Positions 1 to 7,198 are shown, counted from the first letter of the stretch. The stretch: 22,449 nucleotides of DNA from an uncultured Clostridium sp. (GCA_946545035.1 CAMNND010000004.1:1-22449), one strand, 5' to 3'. The notes: generated by a model not told the origin, from the letters alone. Made by a program: numbers and translations.

Positions 1-203
1 GACAGTACCTTAAGGCGTGCATGCACACGGTACCATCCTTTATTTATCTTTTTATTTTAACGATATTTCACCGGAAATAGTTTTCTATTTCATTCATAGG
101 TAGGAATTAAATAACTTTATAACCTGGCTTTCACCTAATCCAAGCTCTCTACATATAAATATTTATTTAATCATGTCCTAATCAACACTTTTAATATTAA
201 ATT
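1..203 (-). promoter_or_regulatory. T-box riboswitch leader (regulated gene lies off the left edge)
   Basis: Read on the minus strand, this leader has the hallmarks of a tRNA-sensing T-box. The T-box core AGGATGGTACCGTG is at 39-26. It can fold as the antiterminator: AAGG and CGTG flank the seven-base bulge ATGGTAC and pair with CACG and CCTT. The bulge reads TGGT, so the matching tRNA should carry A at the discriminator position. Further upstream, 150-121 is the conserved distal part of stem I: AGAGAGC, a helix CTTGG/CCAGG and a GGTGAAAG loop. The 3' end of the switch and its gene, normally an aminoacyl-tRNA synthetase or amino-acid biosynthesis or transport gene, are outside the window. I could not fix the specifier codon. 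Confidence 0.85.
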
Positions 204-209
204 TTTGTT

Positions 210-238
210 ATTATATCATTTAACATTTACTTTTACAA
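210..238 (-). promoter_or_regulatory. SigA-type promoter of the T-box leader
   Basis: On the minus strand the -35 TTGTAA (238-233) and -10 TATAAT (215-210) are separated by 17 bases. Transcription should start near 203, about 50 bases before stem I of the T-box. Confidence 0.7.
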
Positions 239-254
239 GATTTCTTTATTTAAA

Positions 255-521
255 TTATTGATTTGATTCATTGCTCTCTCTAAGAAATCCAAATATTATT
301 TCATTTTTTTCTTCTTCAGTTAATTTTCTTCCAAGTGCTTTCATTTCAAGCTGCATTCTTTTTACAGCTTTATCTAAAGCTTCGTCTAATCTTTTAGTTG
401 AAAAGTATTCTCTATCACTTTTTATTCTTTTAGCATAACGCTCTCTTTTTTCACCATATATATATAAAGAAATTGCTACGCCTAGTATTACTCCTAAAAA
501 CATAAACAAATATTTTTCCAT
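255..521 (-). CDS. Small membrane-anchored protein of unknown function
   Basis: An 88-residue protein that I do not recognise. Residues 4-22 form one hydrophobic segment right at the N-terminus. A charged, probably helical cytoplasmic part with many Lys, Arg and Glu residues follows. The start is supported by an AGGGAG ribosome-binding site nine bases upstream. It has its own promoter candidate (550-578) in the 73-base gap after the ispF-like gene, so it need not belong to that operon. Nothing in the sequence shows a catalytic motif. Confidence 0.75.
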   Translation of the reverse strand: MEKYLFMFLGVILGVAISLYIYGEKRERYAKRIKSDREYFSTKRLDEALDKAVKRMQLEMKALGRKLTEEEKNEIIFGFLRESNESNQ

Positions 522-549
522 TTATTATCGCTCCCTTATTATGTGCACT

Positions 550-578
550 ATTCTATCATAAATATTTGCTTTAATCAA
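550..578 (-). promoter_or_regulatory. Promoter candidate for the 88-residue anchored protein
   Basis: Minus strand -35 TTGATT (578-573), 17-base spacer, -10 TAGAAT (555-550). It sits between the ispF-like gene and the 88-residue gene, about 30 bases before that gene's start codon. Confidence 0.55.
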
Positions 579-594
579 GTCTTAATTATTCTTA

Positions 595-1062
595 CTACTC
601 GACCGTTACACAAGCAAAGACATTTATTCCATTCCCTTTACCAAACTCAGTAAGATCTTCACCGCTTGTAGCAGTTATTCCAATCGATTCCTCACCTATA
701 TTTAACAAATCAGATAAGCACTTCCTCATCTCGCTTATTTTTGGACTTATTCTAGGTTTTTTACATTCAATTGAAATTGATACATGTATAATTTTACCTT
801 TCAAATATTTTAAAGCTTCTCTTAAATACACTTTACTATCTATAACTCCGCCTTTTAATAGTTTTCCAGTAACATCACCTAATATATTCTTTGTTGTAAT
901 TCCAGAAATTGCATTAGTAATAGCATGAAGAACAACATCCCCGTCACTATTAGCAAGCATTGGAGTTTCATCTTCGAATACAACTCCTGCTAGAACTAAT
1001 TTTTTATTGCATTTATTTTCAAAGTCAAATCTATGACTATCCTGTCCAATTCCAACTTTCAT
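595..1062 (-). CDS. ispF: Divergent IspF-family protein (2-C-methyl-D-erythritol 2,4-cyclodiphosphate synthase-like)
   Basis: Classical IspF cyclises CDP-methylerythritol 2-phosphate to MEcPP with release of CMP in the MEP isoprenoid pathway. This 155-residue protein keeps the three metal ligands (Asp8, His10 in GQDSH; His46 after the SDGDVVLH stretch) and a threonine/glutamate active-site strand (TATSGEDL). It also keeps the C-terminal FGKGNG turn. It departs from E. coli IspF in two places. The active-site His of the HSDGD loop is Asn38, and the FPDTDP substrate loop after the GD turn is absent, replaced by a short GKLLKGGVIDS segment. I recall a similar divergent type in other uncultured bacteria, but cannot verify that here. 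Its RBS (AAGGAGAT) lies in the 3' end of the upstream nucleotidyltransferase gene, three bases away, so translation is probably coupled. The fold assignment is firm; the exact substrate is not. Confidence 0.85.
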   Translation of the reverse strand: MKVGIGQDSHRFDFENKCNKKLVLAGVVFEDETPMLANSDGDVVLHAITNAISGITTKNILGDVTGKLLKGGVIDSKVYLREALKYLKGKIIHVSISIECKKPRISPKISEMRKCLSDLLNIGEESIGITATSGEDLTEFGKGNGINVFACVTVE

Positions 1063-1065
1063 TAT

Positions 1066-1569
1066 TTATCTCCTTATTTTATTAATTATTTCCGTTGTAG
1101 ATATACCTTCAGTCCTTTCTAGTTCGATTACTTTAGTAGAATATTTATCATATAGCTCTAGTAAACATTGCGGAATACAGTTGTCTGGCTGTTTAATTAC
1201 AATATTCGGTTTTAGCTCTTTTATAATTCTTGAATACCTTTCAAACTGCAACTTATCTTTTTCATTCAAACTACTATGATAATTTCTACTATTTTTTTCA
1301 TTTGCAATTACACAATAATCCGTATACTTTATTGCATCCACAATTAATGCTCTATTATATTCATCGACAAATGGTCTCTTTGTTCCTTTCAATTTAACCG
1401 CTTCATCGCATTTTACTATCACAACCAAAATATCACCCAAAGACTTTGCTCTTCTTAAAAAATTTAAATGTCCAATATGAAATAAATCAAAAGTTCCTTT
1501 TACTAATACAATACTTTCATCTTTATGTTTGTTTCTTATATCAGATAATTGTCCATAATTAACAAGCAT
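1066..1569 (-). CDS. HIGH-motif nucleotidyltransferase (RfaE domain II / glycerol-3-phosphate cytidylyltransferase-like)
   Basis: A 167-residue member of the adenylyltransferase/cytidylyltransferase superfamily, which joins NTP to a phosphorylated or acidic small molecule with release of pyrophosphate. The signature GTFDLFHIGH is at residues 25-34, with the HIGH nucleotide-binding motif at 31-34. KGTKRPFVDEYNRA (60-73) corresponds to the conserved Arg-containing segment. Residues 156-161 (ISTTEI) match the C-terminal IST motif of this family. The gene overlaps the upstream phosphatase by 11 bases and ends three bases before the ispF-like gene, so all three are one transcription unit. The start is supported by GGAGGG. 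Whether it uses CTP or ATP, and on which substrate, cannot be read from the sequence. A cytidylyl transfer would fit a downstream IspF-type enzyme. Confidence 0.85.
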   Translation of the reverse strand: MLVNYGQLSDIRNKHKDESIVLVKGTFDLFHIGHLNFLRRAKSLGDILVVIVKCDEAVKLKGTKRPFVDEYNRALIVDAIKYTDYCVIANEKNSRNYHSSLNEKDKLQFERYSRIIKELKPNIVIKQPDNCIPQCLLELYDKYSTKVIELERTEGISTTEIINKIRR

Positions 1570-2140
1570 TCTCTTCCCTCCAATTTAAATACTCTTTAAT
1601 TTCATCTTGATTGAATGTATAAAAATCCAAATTATTACTAGGCTCTGATCTTTTTTTGCCATACAATGATCTTAATACTCTCAGAACACTTCCATGAGTC
1701 ACAACTAGAATATTTATATTTGTACCAGAGAATTTTTTATCAATATATCTTAAAAAAGAATCTGCTCTTTTTTCTACATCATGGAAATTTTCACCATTTG
1801 GTGGTGTAAGACCTCCATTCTTGTACGCTTTTCTAATCTCAGTTGAAACAGAATCCATATTTGTTCCTTCCAAATCACCGTAATTAATAACTATTAATCT
1901 TTCATCTATTATTGGTCTTACATCTGGAAATATACAGTTTAATGTTTGACGTGTTCTACGTAGTGGAGAGCTATATATAATATCAAAACCATTTGAAAAT
2001 GGCTCCATACTTCTCAGCTTACCGGCTAATACTTTTCCCTCTTCAGTTATTCCACAATCTATACGTCCACAAAATTTATTTTTTAAGTTTAATTCACTTT
2101 GAGCATGTCTTAAAAAAGTTAATGAATATTGCTTTTTCAT
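1559..2140 (-). CDS. Histidine phosphatase family protein (phosphoglycerate mutase-like)
   Basis: A 193-residue branch-1 histidine phosphatase. The phosphorylated histidine is His12 in the RHAQSE motif (11-16; the usual RHG reads RHA here). Arg in SSPLRRTRQT (57-66), the GDLEG segment (88-92) and His149 in VVTHG complete the expected active site. Family members are small-molecule phosphatases or mutases, such as those of cobalamin synthesis or sugar phosphates. This is the first gene of the three-gene operon with the nucleotidyltransferase and ispF-like genes, and its last codons overlap the next start. The RBS AAGGAGG is strong. Its partners suggest that it dephosphorylates an intermediate made or used by them; that is inference. 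Confidence 0.88.
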   Translation of the reverse strand: MKKQYSLTFLRHAQSELNLKNKFCGRIDCGITEEGKVLAGKLRSMEPFSNGFDIIYSSPLRRTRQTLNCIFPDVRPIIDERLIVINYGDLEGTNMDSVSTEIRKAYKNGGLTPPNGENFHDVEKRADSFLRYIDKKFSGTNINILVVTHGSVLRVLRSLYGKKRSEPSNNLDFYTFNQDEIKEYLNWREENAC

Positions 2141-2200
2141 AAAAACCTCCTTAACAAAAAAACATTAATCATTTTGTTTATATTTTTATTTGTTAACATA

Positions 2201-2229
2201 ATTATAAATCCATGCTAGATAAATGTATA
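2201..2229 (-). promoter_or_regulatory. Promoter candidate for the phosphatase/nucleotidyltransferase/ispF-like operon
   Basis: Minus strand -35 TATACA (2229-2224), 17-base spacer, -10 TATAAT (2206-2201). It lies between the lysR terminator and the first gene of the operon, about 60 bases before the start codon. Confidence 0.5.
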
Positions 2230-2270
2230 ATACATATCTTTCTTGTAGAAATAACTAGAAGTTATATATT

Positions 2271-2302
2271 ATAACAAAAAAGAAGAGGTTATACCTCTTC
2301 TT
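2271..2302 (-). terminator. Rho-independent terminator of the lysR-type gene
   Basis: A perfect ten-base stem (2280-2289 with 2293-2302) with a three-base loop, followed on the minus strand by a run of T (2279-2274). It is only 24 bases past the lysR stop codon. Confidence 0.85.
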
Positions 2303-2325
2303 TTTGATTTATATTTAATTAATAT

Positions 2326-3192
2326 TTACACATCTATGCTTATATTTTCAAATAATCTTTTTATGTTCTTAATTTTATTATTTGAATTATAATAAATTCC
2401 AAACTCAACTATTGGTGATTCAATACCTAAATCTAATTTTTTTAAAGTGCCTTTTGATAATTCATCTTTTATATATTCCTCAGTAATATATGCAATTATA
2501 TCTTTATTTTGTAGAATTTCTATGATTGTATTGAATGTCGCATTTTTTATTTCTATATTATTTAAATTTTTTTGCTCTAAAATATCTACAAGATTTTTAT
2601 ATGTACTAGAAATATTTCTTAGTGTATATATCGTAGATATTTCTTTATCGTTAATAGTAGTTATATTGGCATATTTTGAATCACTGTTTACAAAGAAACC
2701 ATCATGAAAATAACCTAATCTTATAAATCTTATATTCTTCCCATGTACACCTTCTGGTTGTTTTTTTGATAAATATGCATCTATCTCCTGTTTCTCAAGA
2801 GCTGCAAACATACTTTCTGTTGGGCTCTTCTCAATATTTATCTCAATATTTTTATTTTTTTCTTTCAGCTTAATCATTACATCTCTATAAATCTCTTTTG
2901 TCATATTTGTATGTATTCCTAGATTTAACATTGTAACATGTTTTAAGCTATTTTCCACATTTATTAATGTATTTATAGCATCTTTTATTTGATTATATAT
3001 TCTCTGCCCATCATAAGTTAATTTCACGCCATGCTTAGTTCTATCAAATAACTTTAATTCAAGCTCATTTTCAAGATTGTGTATATGTTTTGTCACCGCT
3101 GGCTGCGAAATATTTAATATCTCACTTGCTCTAGTTAAATTTTCTTCATCTGCAACAATTTTAAATATTCTATATAATTCTAAATCTACCAT
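2326..3192 (-). CDS. LysR-family transcriptional regulator
   Basis: A 288-residue LysR-type regulator of normal family length. The N-terminal winged helix-turn-helix covers about residues 4-63, with the recognition region LTRASEILNISQPAVTKHI (19-37) and the typical ELKLFDRTKHGVKLT wing. The remainder fits a periplasmic-binding-like effector domain. LysR regulators usually act on a divergent neighbour, but here both flanking genes point the same way, so the target is not obvious. The nearest gene is the YdjM-type membrane protein directly upstream (93 bases). It has its own promoter (3228-3257) and terminator (2271-2302), so it is probably a single-gene transcript. The effector is unknown. Confidence 0.93.
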   Translation of the reverse strand: MVDLELYRIFKIVADEENLTRASEILNISQPAVTKHIHNLENELELKLFDRTKHGVKLTYDGQRIYNQIKDAINTLINVENSLKHVTMLNLGIHTNMTKEIYRDVMIKLKEKNKNIEINIEKSPTESMFAALEKQEIDAYLSKKQPEGVHGKNIRFIRLGYFHDGFFVNSDSKYANITTINDKEISTIYTLRNISSTYKNLVDILEQKNLNNIEIKNATFNTIIEILQNKDIIAYITEEYIKDELSKGTLKKLDLGIESPIVEFGIYYNSNNKIKNIKRLFENISIDV

Positions 3193-3227
3193 AAAATCTC
3201 GCCCTTTTCTATTTTATATTTATCAGC

Positions 3228-3257
3228 ATTGTACCAAAACTTATATTATAAATTCAA
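3228..3257 (-). promoter_or_regulatory. Promoter of the lysR-type gene
   Basis: Minus strand -35 TTGAAT (3257-3252), 18-base spacer, -10 TACAAT (3233-3228). This is about 36 bases before the start codon. Confidence 0.55.
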
Positions 3258-3285
3258 GTACATTAATTTACCTTGATTAATCGCT

Positions 3286-3885
3286 CTAAACAACAAAAGT
3301 TACCATATATGCTGCTCCAAATACGGAAGCATAAAACAATATTTTATTTACTAATCCGTTTGAATCACATAAGTCTAAACAAAACCTTTTATCGGAAAAA
3401 GGACATAAAACAGCCACCCCAACATGGTTAAGTAAATCAAGTACTATATGTGAAAGCATTCCAACAACAAATGGAATAGTAAATGACTGCGAAAGAAATG
3501 TCGATAGAACAAAATAATATATTCCCATACATGTAACAGAATGCATAAATGTCCTATGTTTAGTATAACTTCCTAATATTGATACAAATAAAAATATAAG
3601 AGCACCAATAAGTATATTTGTAGCACTTTTAAACTGAACTATTTTATCTATAATATCTATTCTAAACACATAGCTAATGACTGCACAAATAACAACCGTT
3701 GAAACTATAATAGCTGTTATTTTATTTAAAATTTGACTAAATTCAGAATTATATGAATCCAAATCTGGAATAGCACTACCAATCGTAGCTCCAGCAACTG
3801 TTATTAATAATGTTTTCAAATCCGTCGTATGCACCATTGCGGCACTTACAGCCACGCCAAAAGCAATATGAGTTTTGCATTGCAT
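3286..3885 (-). CDS. YdjM/PF04307-type membrane-bound metal-dependent hydrolase
   Basis: A 199-residue polytopic membrane protein of the family called LexA-binding inner membrane hydrolase (YdjM). The family pattern is clear: an early histidine (KTHIAFG), the acidic motif IPDLDS at about 39-44, HRTFMHS at about 109-115 and a SHIVLDLLNHVGV motif at about 145-157 followed by a PFSDKRF stretch. These His and Asp residues on the membrane surface suggest a metal site, possibly acting on lipid-like substrates; the biochemical role of the family is poorly known. The RBS is GTGGTGA, seven bases before ATG, and the promoter TTGACT-17-TAGAAT lies at 3919-3947. Confidence 0.85.
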   Translation of the reverse strand: MQCKTHIAFGVAVSAAMVHTTDLKTLLITVAGATIGSAIPDLDSYNSEFSQILNKITAIIVSTVVICAVISYVFRIDIIDKIVQFKSATNILIGALIFLFVSILGSYTKHRTFMHSVTCMGIYYFVLSTFLSQSFTIPFVVGMLSHIVLDLLNHVGVAVLCPFSDKRFCLDLCDSNGLVNKILFYASVFGAAYMVTFVV

Positions 3886-3918
3886 GATTAATTCACCACT
3901 TTCTTTTGTAATACACTT

Positions 3919-3947
3919 ATTCTATTAAAAGGAATAATTATAGTCAA
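3919..3947 (-). promoter_or_regulatory. Promoter of the YdjM-type gene
   Basis: Minus strand -35 TTGACT (3947-3942), 17-base spacer, -10 TAGAAT (3924-3919), about 34 bases before the start codon. Confidence 0.65.
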
Positions 3948-3972
3948 TACTTTCCCTATAAAGATAATAAGA

Positions 3973-3990
3973 GCAGGGATATCTCCCTGC
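3973..3990 (-). terminator. Hairpin downstream of the SASP gene, possible terminator
   Basis: GCAGGGA and TCCCTGC form a perfect seven-base stem with a four-base loop, about 90 bases past the SASP stop codon. The following minus-strand sequence is only moderately T-rich (TCTTATTATC). A second copy of the half-site (TCCCTGC, 4034-4040) lies nearer the gene and could give an alternative pairing. Confidence 0.45.
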
Positions 3991-4079
3991 CCTATATCAA
4001 CCTTAATGGCAAATATAAAACTAAAGAATCTTATCCCTGCTTCTTATTTCGCTTTTTTAGTTATTTGATTCAGCTAAAG

Positions 4080-4283
4080 TTATTTTGTCATGTTATCTTC
4101 AGCTTGCTTAATCATTTTTCTAACCATTTGACCACCGATTTTACCAGCGTCTCTAGCTGATATATCTCCGTTATATCCGTCTTTTAAGTTAACACCTACT
4201 TCGCTAGCTACTTCATATTTAAATCTATTTAAAGCATCTTTAGCTTCAGGAACAACCTTCTTATAGTTATTTGTATTTGCCAT
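4080..4283 (-). CDS. Alpha/beta-type small acid-soluble spore protein (SASP)
   Basis: A 67-residue DNA-coating protein of the dormant spore, which protects DNA and is degraded by the Gpr protease on germination. The Gpr target region is visible as KYEVASEVGV, with cleavage expected in the EVAS segment. The second conserved block is GKIGGQMVRKMIKQAED near the C-terminus. I chose the ATG at 4283 because a strong GGGAGGTGA RBS lies seven bases upstream; an upstream in-frame ATG lacks one. A possible SigG-type promoter (4348-4376) fits forespore expression. The neighbouring genes are not co-oriented in an obvious operon. The family call is firm. Confidence 0.96.
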   Translation of the reverse strand: MANTNNYKKVVPEAKDALNRFKYEVASEVGVNLKDGYNGDISARDAGKIGGQMVRKMIKQAEDNMTK

Positions 4284-4347
4284 TTTGTTCACCTCCCATG
4301 TTTTAATAAACATTTCATTAGAAAAAACATATTGCTTTTTCTATTGT

Positions 4348-4376
4348 TAGGATGTGCACAAATAAGAAAAATAATC
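4348..4376 (-). promoter_or_regulatory. Possible SigG (forespore) promoter of the SASP gene
   Basis: The minus strand carries CATCCTA (4354-4348), an exact match to the SigG -10 pattern CATNNTA. GATTA lies 17 bases upstream (4376-4372), a partial match to the SigG -35. The position, about 65 bases before the SASP start, and the gene type support it; the weak -35 keeps confidence low. Confidence 0.4.
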
Positions 4377-4426
4377 TGGTAATTTTTTGAAACTTAATTT
4401 ATTGTTCAATAAAAGCTTATAAATTA

Positions 4427-5791
4427 TTATTTATTATCAATTTCATTGATATTTTCATTTATTCCTTCTTGTTTCATCTCAGTTATACCATATCCAGTAT
4501 GAACATTAAATAATGTATAGGTAAAATCTCCTCCAACAACAGCTACTATTACTATAGCCGCAATTAATACTGCTTTTTTATTTAACTTGTGTAATTTTAA
4601 ATTAATATATGGAGAAATAAACTTAGCAATTAAATATCCACCTAGACCAAACATTAAACTGTTTAGCAAGCATATTCTTCCATTTATATTCCATGGATTA
4701 TTAGTATAGTCCCACCATCTAATACCATACACGCTTTCTAGTATCCACGACGTAAAGTATTCCAATACTGAAACAATAATCGCACTTTTTATAAAAACAT
4801 TATTCTGATTTTTTCTGAATAGAATTGTAACAGCTACAGCACCAAATCCATATATTGGAAGTACTGGTAGATGTAAAAATCCTCTATTTACAAAAAGACC
4901 ATTTGTAATACCATAGAATGAAAACTCTATTATCCATCCAAATAATGCGTATATTAAAAACATAACAACTAAATTCCTAACACTATATGAATATTCCTTG
5001 CTCTTTAAAGAAACTTGTATACCTTTTCTTTCTGGATGGTTTGATCTTATAAATATATAAATCGGAATAGCCAGTGCACTTATTATGAATCCAGCCGCAC
5101 ATGATATTAGTCCACTTATTAATGTTTCGTGAAAGATTTCCATTGTTGATTCTAGCATACTAACTTTAACAACGCCATATGTTGTAAAGAAACCACCAAT
5201 TATCTCAATTATTACAAATGCTATAAATCTGATATTTATATAGTAGTATTCTTCATTTTCCTTTTTATTTAAGTACACAAATACAGTCATAAAAATTATT
5301 CCTGCAAGACCAACTAGTGTACCACCATACATCATATCCCAATTACTGATAAAAGTCATATTCATTCCCACAAATAATAAAATACAACCTATAGTTCCAA
5401 CAATTGTTTTTGCGATCTTTTCTTTGTCTTTCTTAATGTACTCAAATAAAGGATAAGAAAGTGTACTAAAAATCATTCCAAGTATCCATATAACGATACC
5501 AAATGTCATATGTTGATTTGAAATGAGTTGACTCGCGCCAGATCCCATTGCAACAGAAGCCATAATCATAACAAATCTTGCCAAAGTACTTTTCCATCTA
5601 TTAATCTTGGTATTTCCATATTTCTTTCTAACAAATATTAAACCAACCAAATTTATAGCTCCAAAAACTGTTGTGATAATACCTGCTGTGAGCAAATTCC
5701 AATCATTCATAAAAATCATAAATAATCCCATTGCCGCGAATAATCCACCAACATTTGCCAGAATAATCTCAACTAAAGTTTCTTTTTTCAT
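4427..5791 (-). CDS. Polytopic membrane protein with C-terminal PF06541 (putative ABC-transporter type IV) domain
   Basis: A 454-residue integral membrane protein with about a dozen predicted membrane segments. The last half (from about residue 280) carries the PF06541/DUF1113 pattern: FGWIIEFSFYGITNGLFVNRG, LPVLPIYGFGAV, then FTSWILESVYGIRWWDYTNNPWNINGRICL. Despite the family name no transport role is established. The N-terminal 260 residues look like two copies of one membrane module: GLFMIFMNDWNLLTAGI near residue 24 resembles GMNMTFISNWDMMYGGT near residue 144. The start at MKKETLVEI was chosen because GGGGAGAT lies just upstream; an earlier in-frame ATG has no RBS. No catalytic motif is visible. 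Confidence 0.85.
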   Translation of the reverse strand: MKKETLVEIILANVGGLFAAMGLFMIFMNDWNLLTAGIITTVFGAINLVGLIFVRKKYGNTKINRWKSTLARFVMIMASVAMGSGASQLISNQHMTFGIVIWILGMIFSTLSYPLFEYIKKDKEKIAKTIVGTIGCILLFVGMNMTFISNWDMMYGGTLVGLAGIIFMTVFVYLNKKENEEYYYINIRFIAFVIIEIIGGFFTTYGVVKVSMLESTMEIFHETLISGLISCAAGFIISALAIPIYIFIRSNHPERKGIQVSLKSKEYSYSVRNLVVMFLIYALFGWIIEFSFYGITNGLFVNRGFLHLPVLPIYGFGAVAVTILFRKNQNNVFIKSAIIVSVLEYFTSWILESVYGIRWWDYTNNPWNINGRICLLNSLMFGLGGYLIAKFISPYINLKLHKLNKKAVLIAAIVIVAVVGGDFTYTLFNVHTGYGITEMKQEGINENINEIDNK

Positions 5792-5867
5792 ATTAATCTC
5801 CCCAAAATTTTTATGCACTCATTATACAAAAATCAAAAAAAAAAAACAATATTTTGATTATTATAAT

Positions 5868-5901
5868 GGGGACGGAGAAAAAAATTTCCTTCTCCGTCCC
5901 C
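5868..5901. repeat. Long GGGGACGG palindrome; terminator-like, possibly a mobile palindromic repeat
   Basis: GGGGACGGAGAA (5868-5879) pairs perfectly with TTCTCCGTCCCC (5890-5901) around a ten-base loop, extended by one outer T-A pair. It starts 14 bases past the spoIVB stop codon, so it may end that transcript, but no T-run follows directly on the minus strand. The GC-rich stem contrasts with its surroundings. Palindromes with a GGGGACGG core recur in some bacterial genomes as REP-like elements; whether this is one needs a genome-wide copy count. Confidence 0.7.
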
Positions 5902-5914
5902 AAAATTACATTGT

Positions 5915-7198
5915 TTAGCTTGAGCTTTTCATTTGTTTTACCATTAAATCACCAAATATTGCATACCCAGTTGTTGGATCGGAAACCAAGACATTGGTCA
6001 CTGCACCAATGAATTTTCCATTTTGAATAATTGGTGAACCACTCATTCCTTGAATTATTCCTCCAGTTTTATCAATTAATCTGTCGTCCACAATTTTAAT
6101 AAGCATACTTTTATTATCGTAATTATTGCTAGTATATACTTTTTCAATCTTGATTTTATATGACCTTTTTATATCATTTTCTAGTTCACAAATAATTTCC
6201 GCTTCTCCCTCTTTTATCTCACTTCTGAGAGCAACTTCATATTCCATATTATCATCATATTCATTATCATTTAATTTTGAAACTTTTCCAAACACACCAT
6301 AATTTGTATTTTTAGATATATCTCCTATTATTTCTGCTGAATTAACAATTCCTCTAATTTCTCCAGGATCATTTTTTTCACCTTTTTTTATTGAAATCAG
6401 TCTACTTCCTACAAGCTGTCCATTTGCTATATTAAAAATTCCCCCTGTATCAATATCAACAATACCATGTCCCAGAGCTGCAAAATTTCCAGTTGATGGT
6501 TCAACAAATGTAAGCGTTCCAACTCCTGCAGTAGCATCTCTAACCCAGATACCAATTTTATATTTCCCAGAGCTATTTTTTACTGGTAGTATTGTTCCAG
6601 TTTTAATTTCATCTGCTCTTGTGTACTTTATTTTTATCTCTTTTCCACATGCTTTATTTACTTGATCTATAAGCTCATCTGTACTAGAAATCTCTGTTTC
6701 ATTTATTTCCAGTATTGTATCTCCTTCCTTAATATCTAATGATTCATATGGTTTATAAATTTTATTATCCATACCTTCCACCTCAGAAAATCCAACAACC
6801 AGTGCACCTTTTGAATACATTTTCACTCCAATTAATTCACCACATGGAACAACTTTAGTTTTCTCTATTACATTTACATTAATTTCTTTAACCGGAATTG
6901 CTCCAAATAAATCTAAATTAATTTCATAACTTCCTGAAGATGCATTAATCGAATTACTTGTTTCAATATCATTGGAAGCCTCTACAGATTTCATTTTTAT
7001 ATCTTCATTTTTTCGAATACTAATTCCTGCTAAAGTCCTTAAATTTATATCTTCCCCTTGAAAAATTATAATATTACTCGGAAGAAATGTTATATTACAT
7101 ACATAAACATATATAATAAAACTCATTAGAATAATTAATATTTTCTTAAGATTATTTGATTTTTTATCTACTTTTGATTTTTTCTTTATATTATTCAT
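5915..7198 (-). CDS. spoIVB: SpoIVB peptidase (S55 family), sporulation checkpoint protease
   Basis: SpoIVB is secreted from the forespore into the intermembrane space, where it cleaves SpoIVFA and so releases the SpoIVFB protease to activate pro-SigK. The 427-residue length equals that of the Bacillus protein. An N-terminal membrane anchor lies at about 20-35, a PDZ-like region at about 120-200 and the peptidase domain from about 200. His244 (ALGHGI), Asp371 (KIVDD) and Ser386 (GMSGSP) have the same spacing (142 and 15 residues) as the B. subtilis His236/Asp363/Ser378 triad. The usual THV in the downstream GAVTHV motif reads TNV. ATG at 7198 was chosen for its TAGGTGA RBS; a longer frame has none. 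The usual neighbours recN and spo0A are missing here. Confidence 0.96.
   Translation of the reverse strand: MNNIKKKSKVDKKSNNLKKILIILMSFIIYVYVCNITFLPSNIIIFQGEDINLRTLAGISIRKNEDIKMKSVEASNDIETSNSINASSGSYEINLDLFGAIPVKEINVNVIEKTKVVPCGELIGVKMYSKGALVVGFSEVEGMDNKIYKPYESLDIKEGDTILEINETEISSTDELIDQVNKACGKEIKIKYTRADEIKTGTILPVKNSSGKYKIGIWVRDATAGVGTLTFVEPSTGNFAALGHGIVDIDTGGIFNIANGQLVGSRLISIKKGEKNDPGEIRGIVNSAEIIGDISKNTNYGVFGKVSKLNDNEYDDNMEYEVALRSEIKEGEAEIICELENDIKRSYKIKIEKVYTSNNYDNKSMLIKIVDDRLIDKTGGIIQGMSGSPIIQNGKFIGAVTNVLVSDPTTGYAIFGDLMVKQMKSSS

Noticed and set aside
1..203. Naming the amino acid sensed by the T-box
   Set aside because: Candidate triplets near 85-80 on the minus strand (TCC, CCT or TAC) depend on the exact fold of the lower stem, which I could not settle by hand.
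5607..5918. Plus-strand frame of 103 residues
   Set aside because: Antisense to the PF06541 protein start and then across the palindrome; no RBS.
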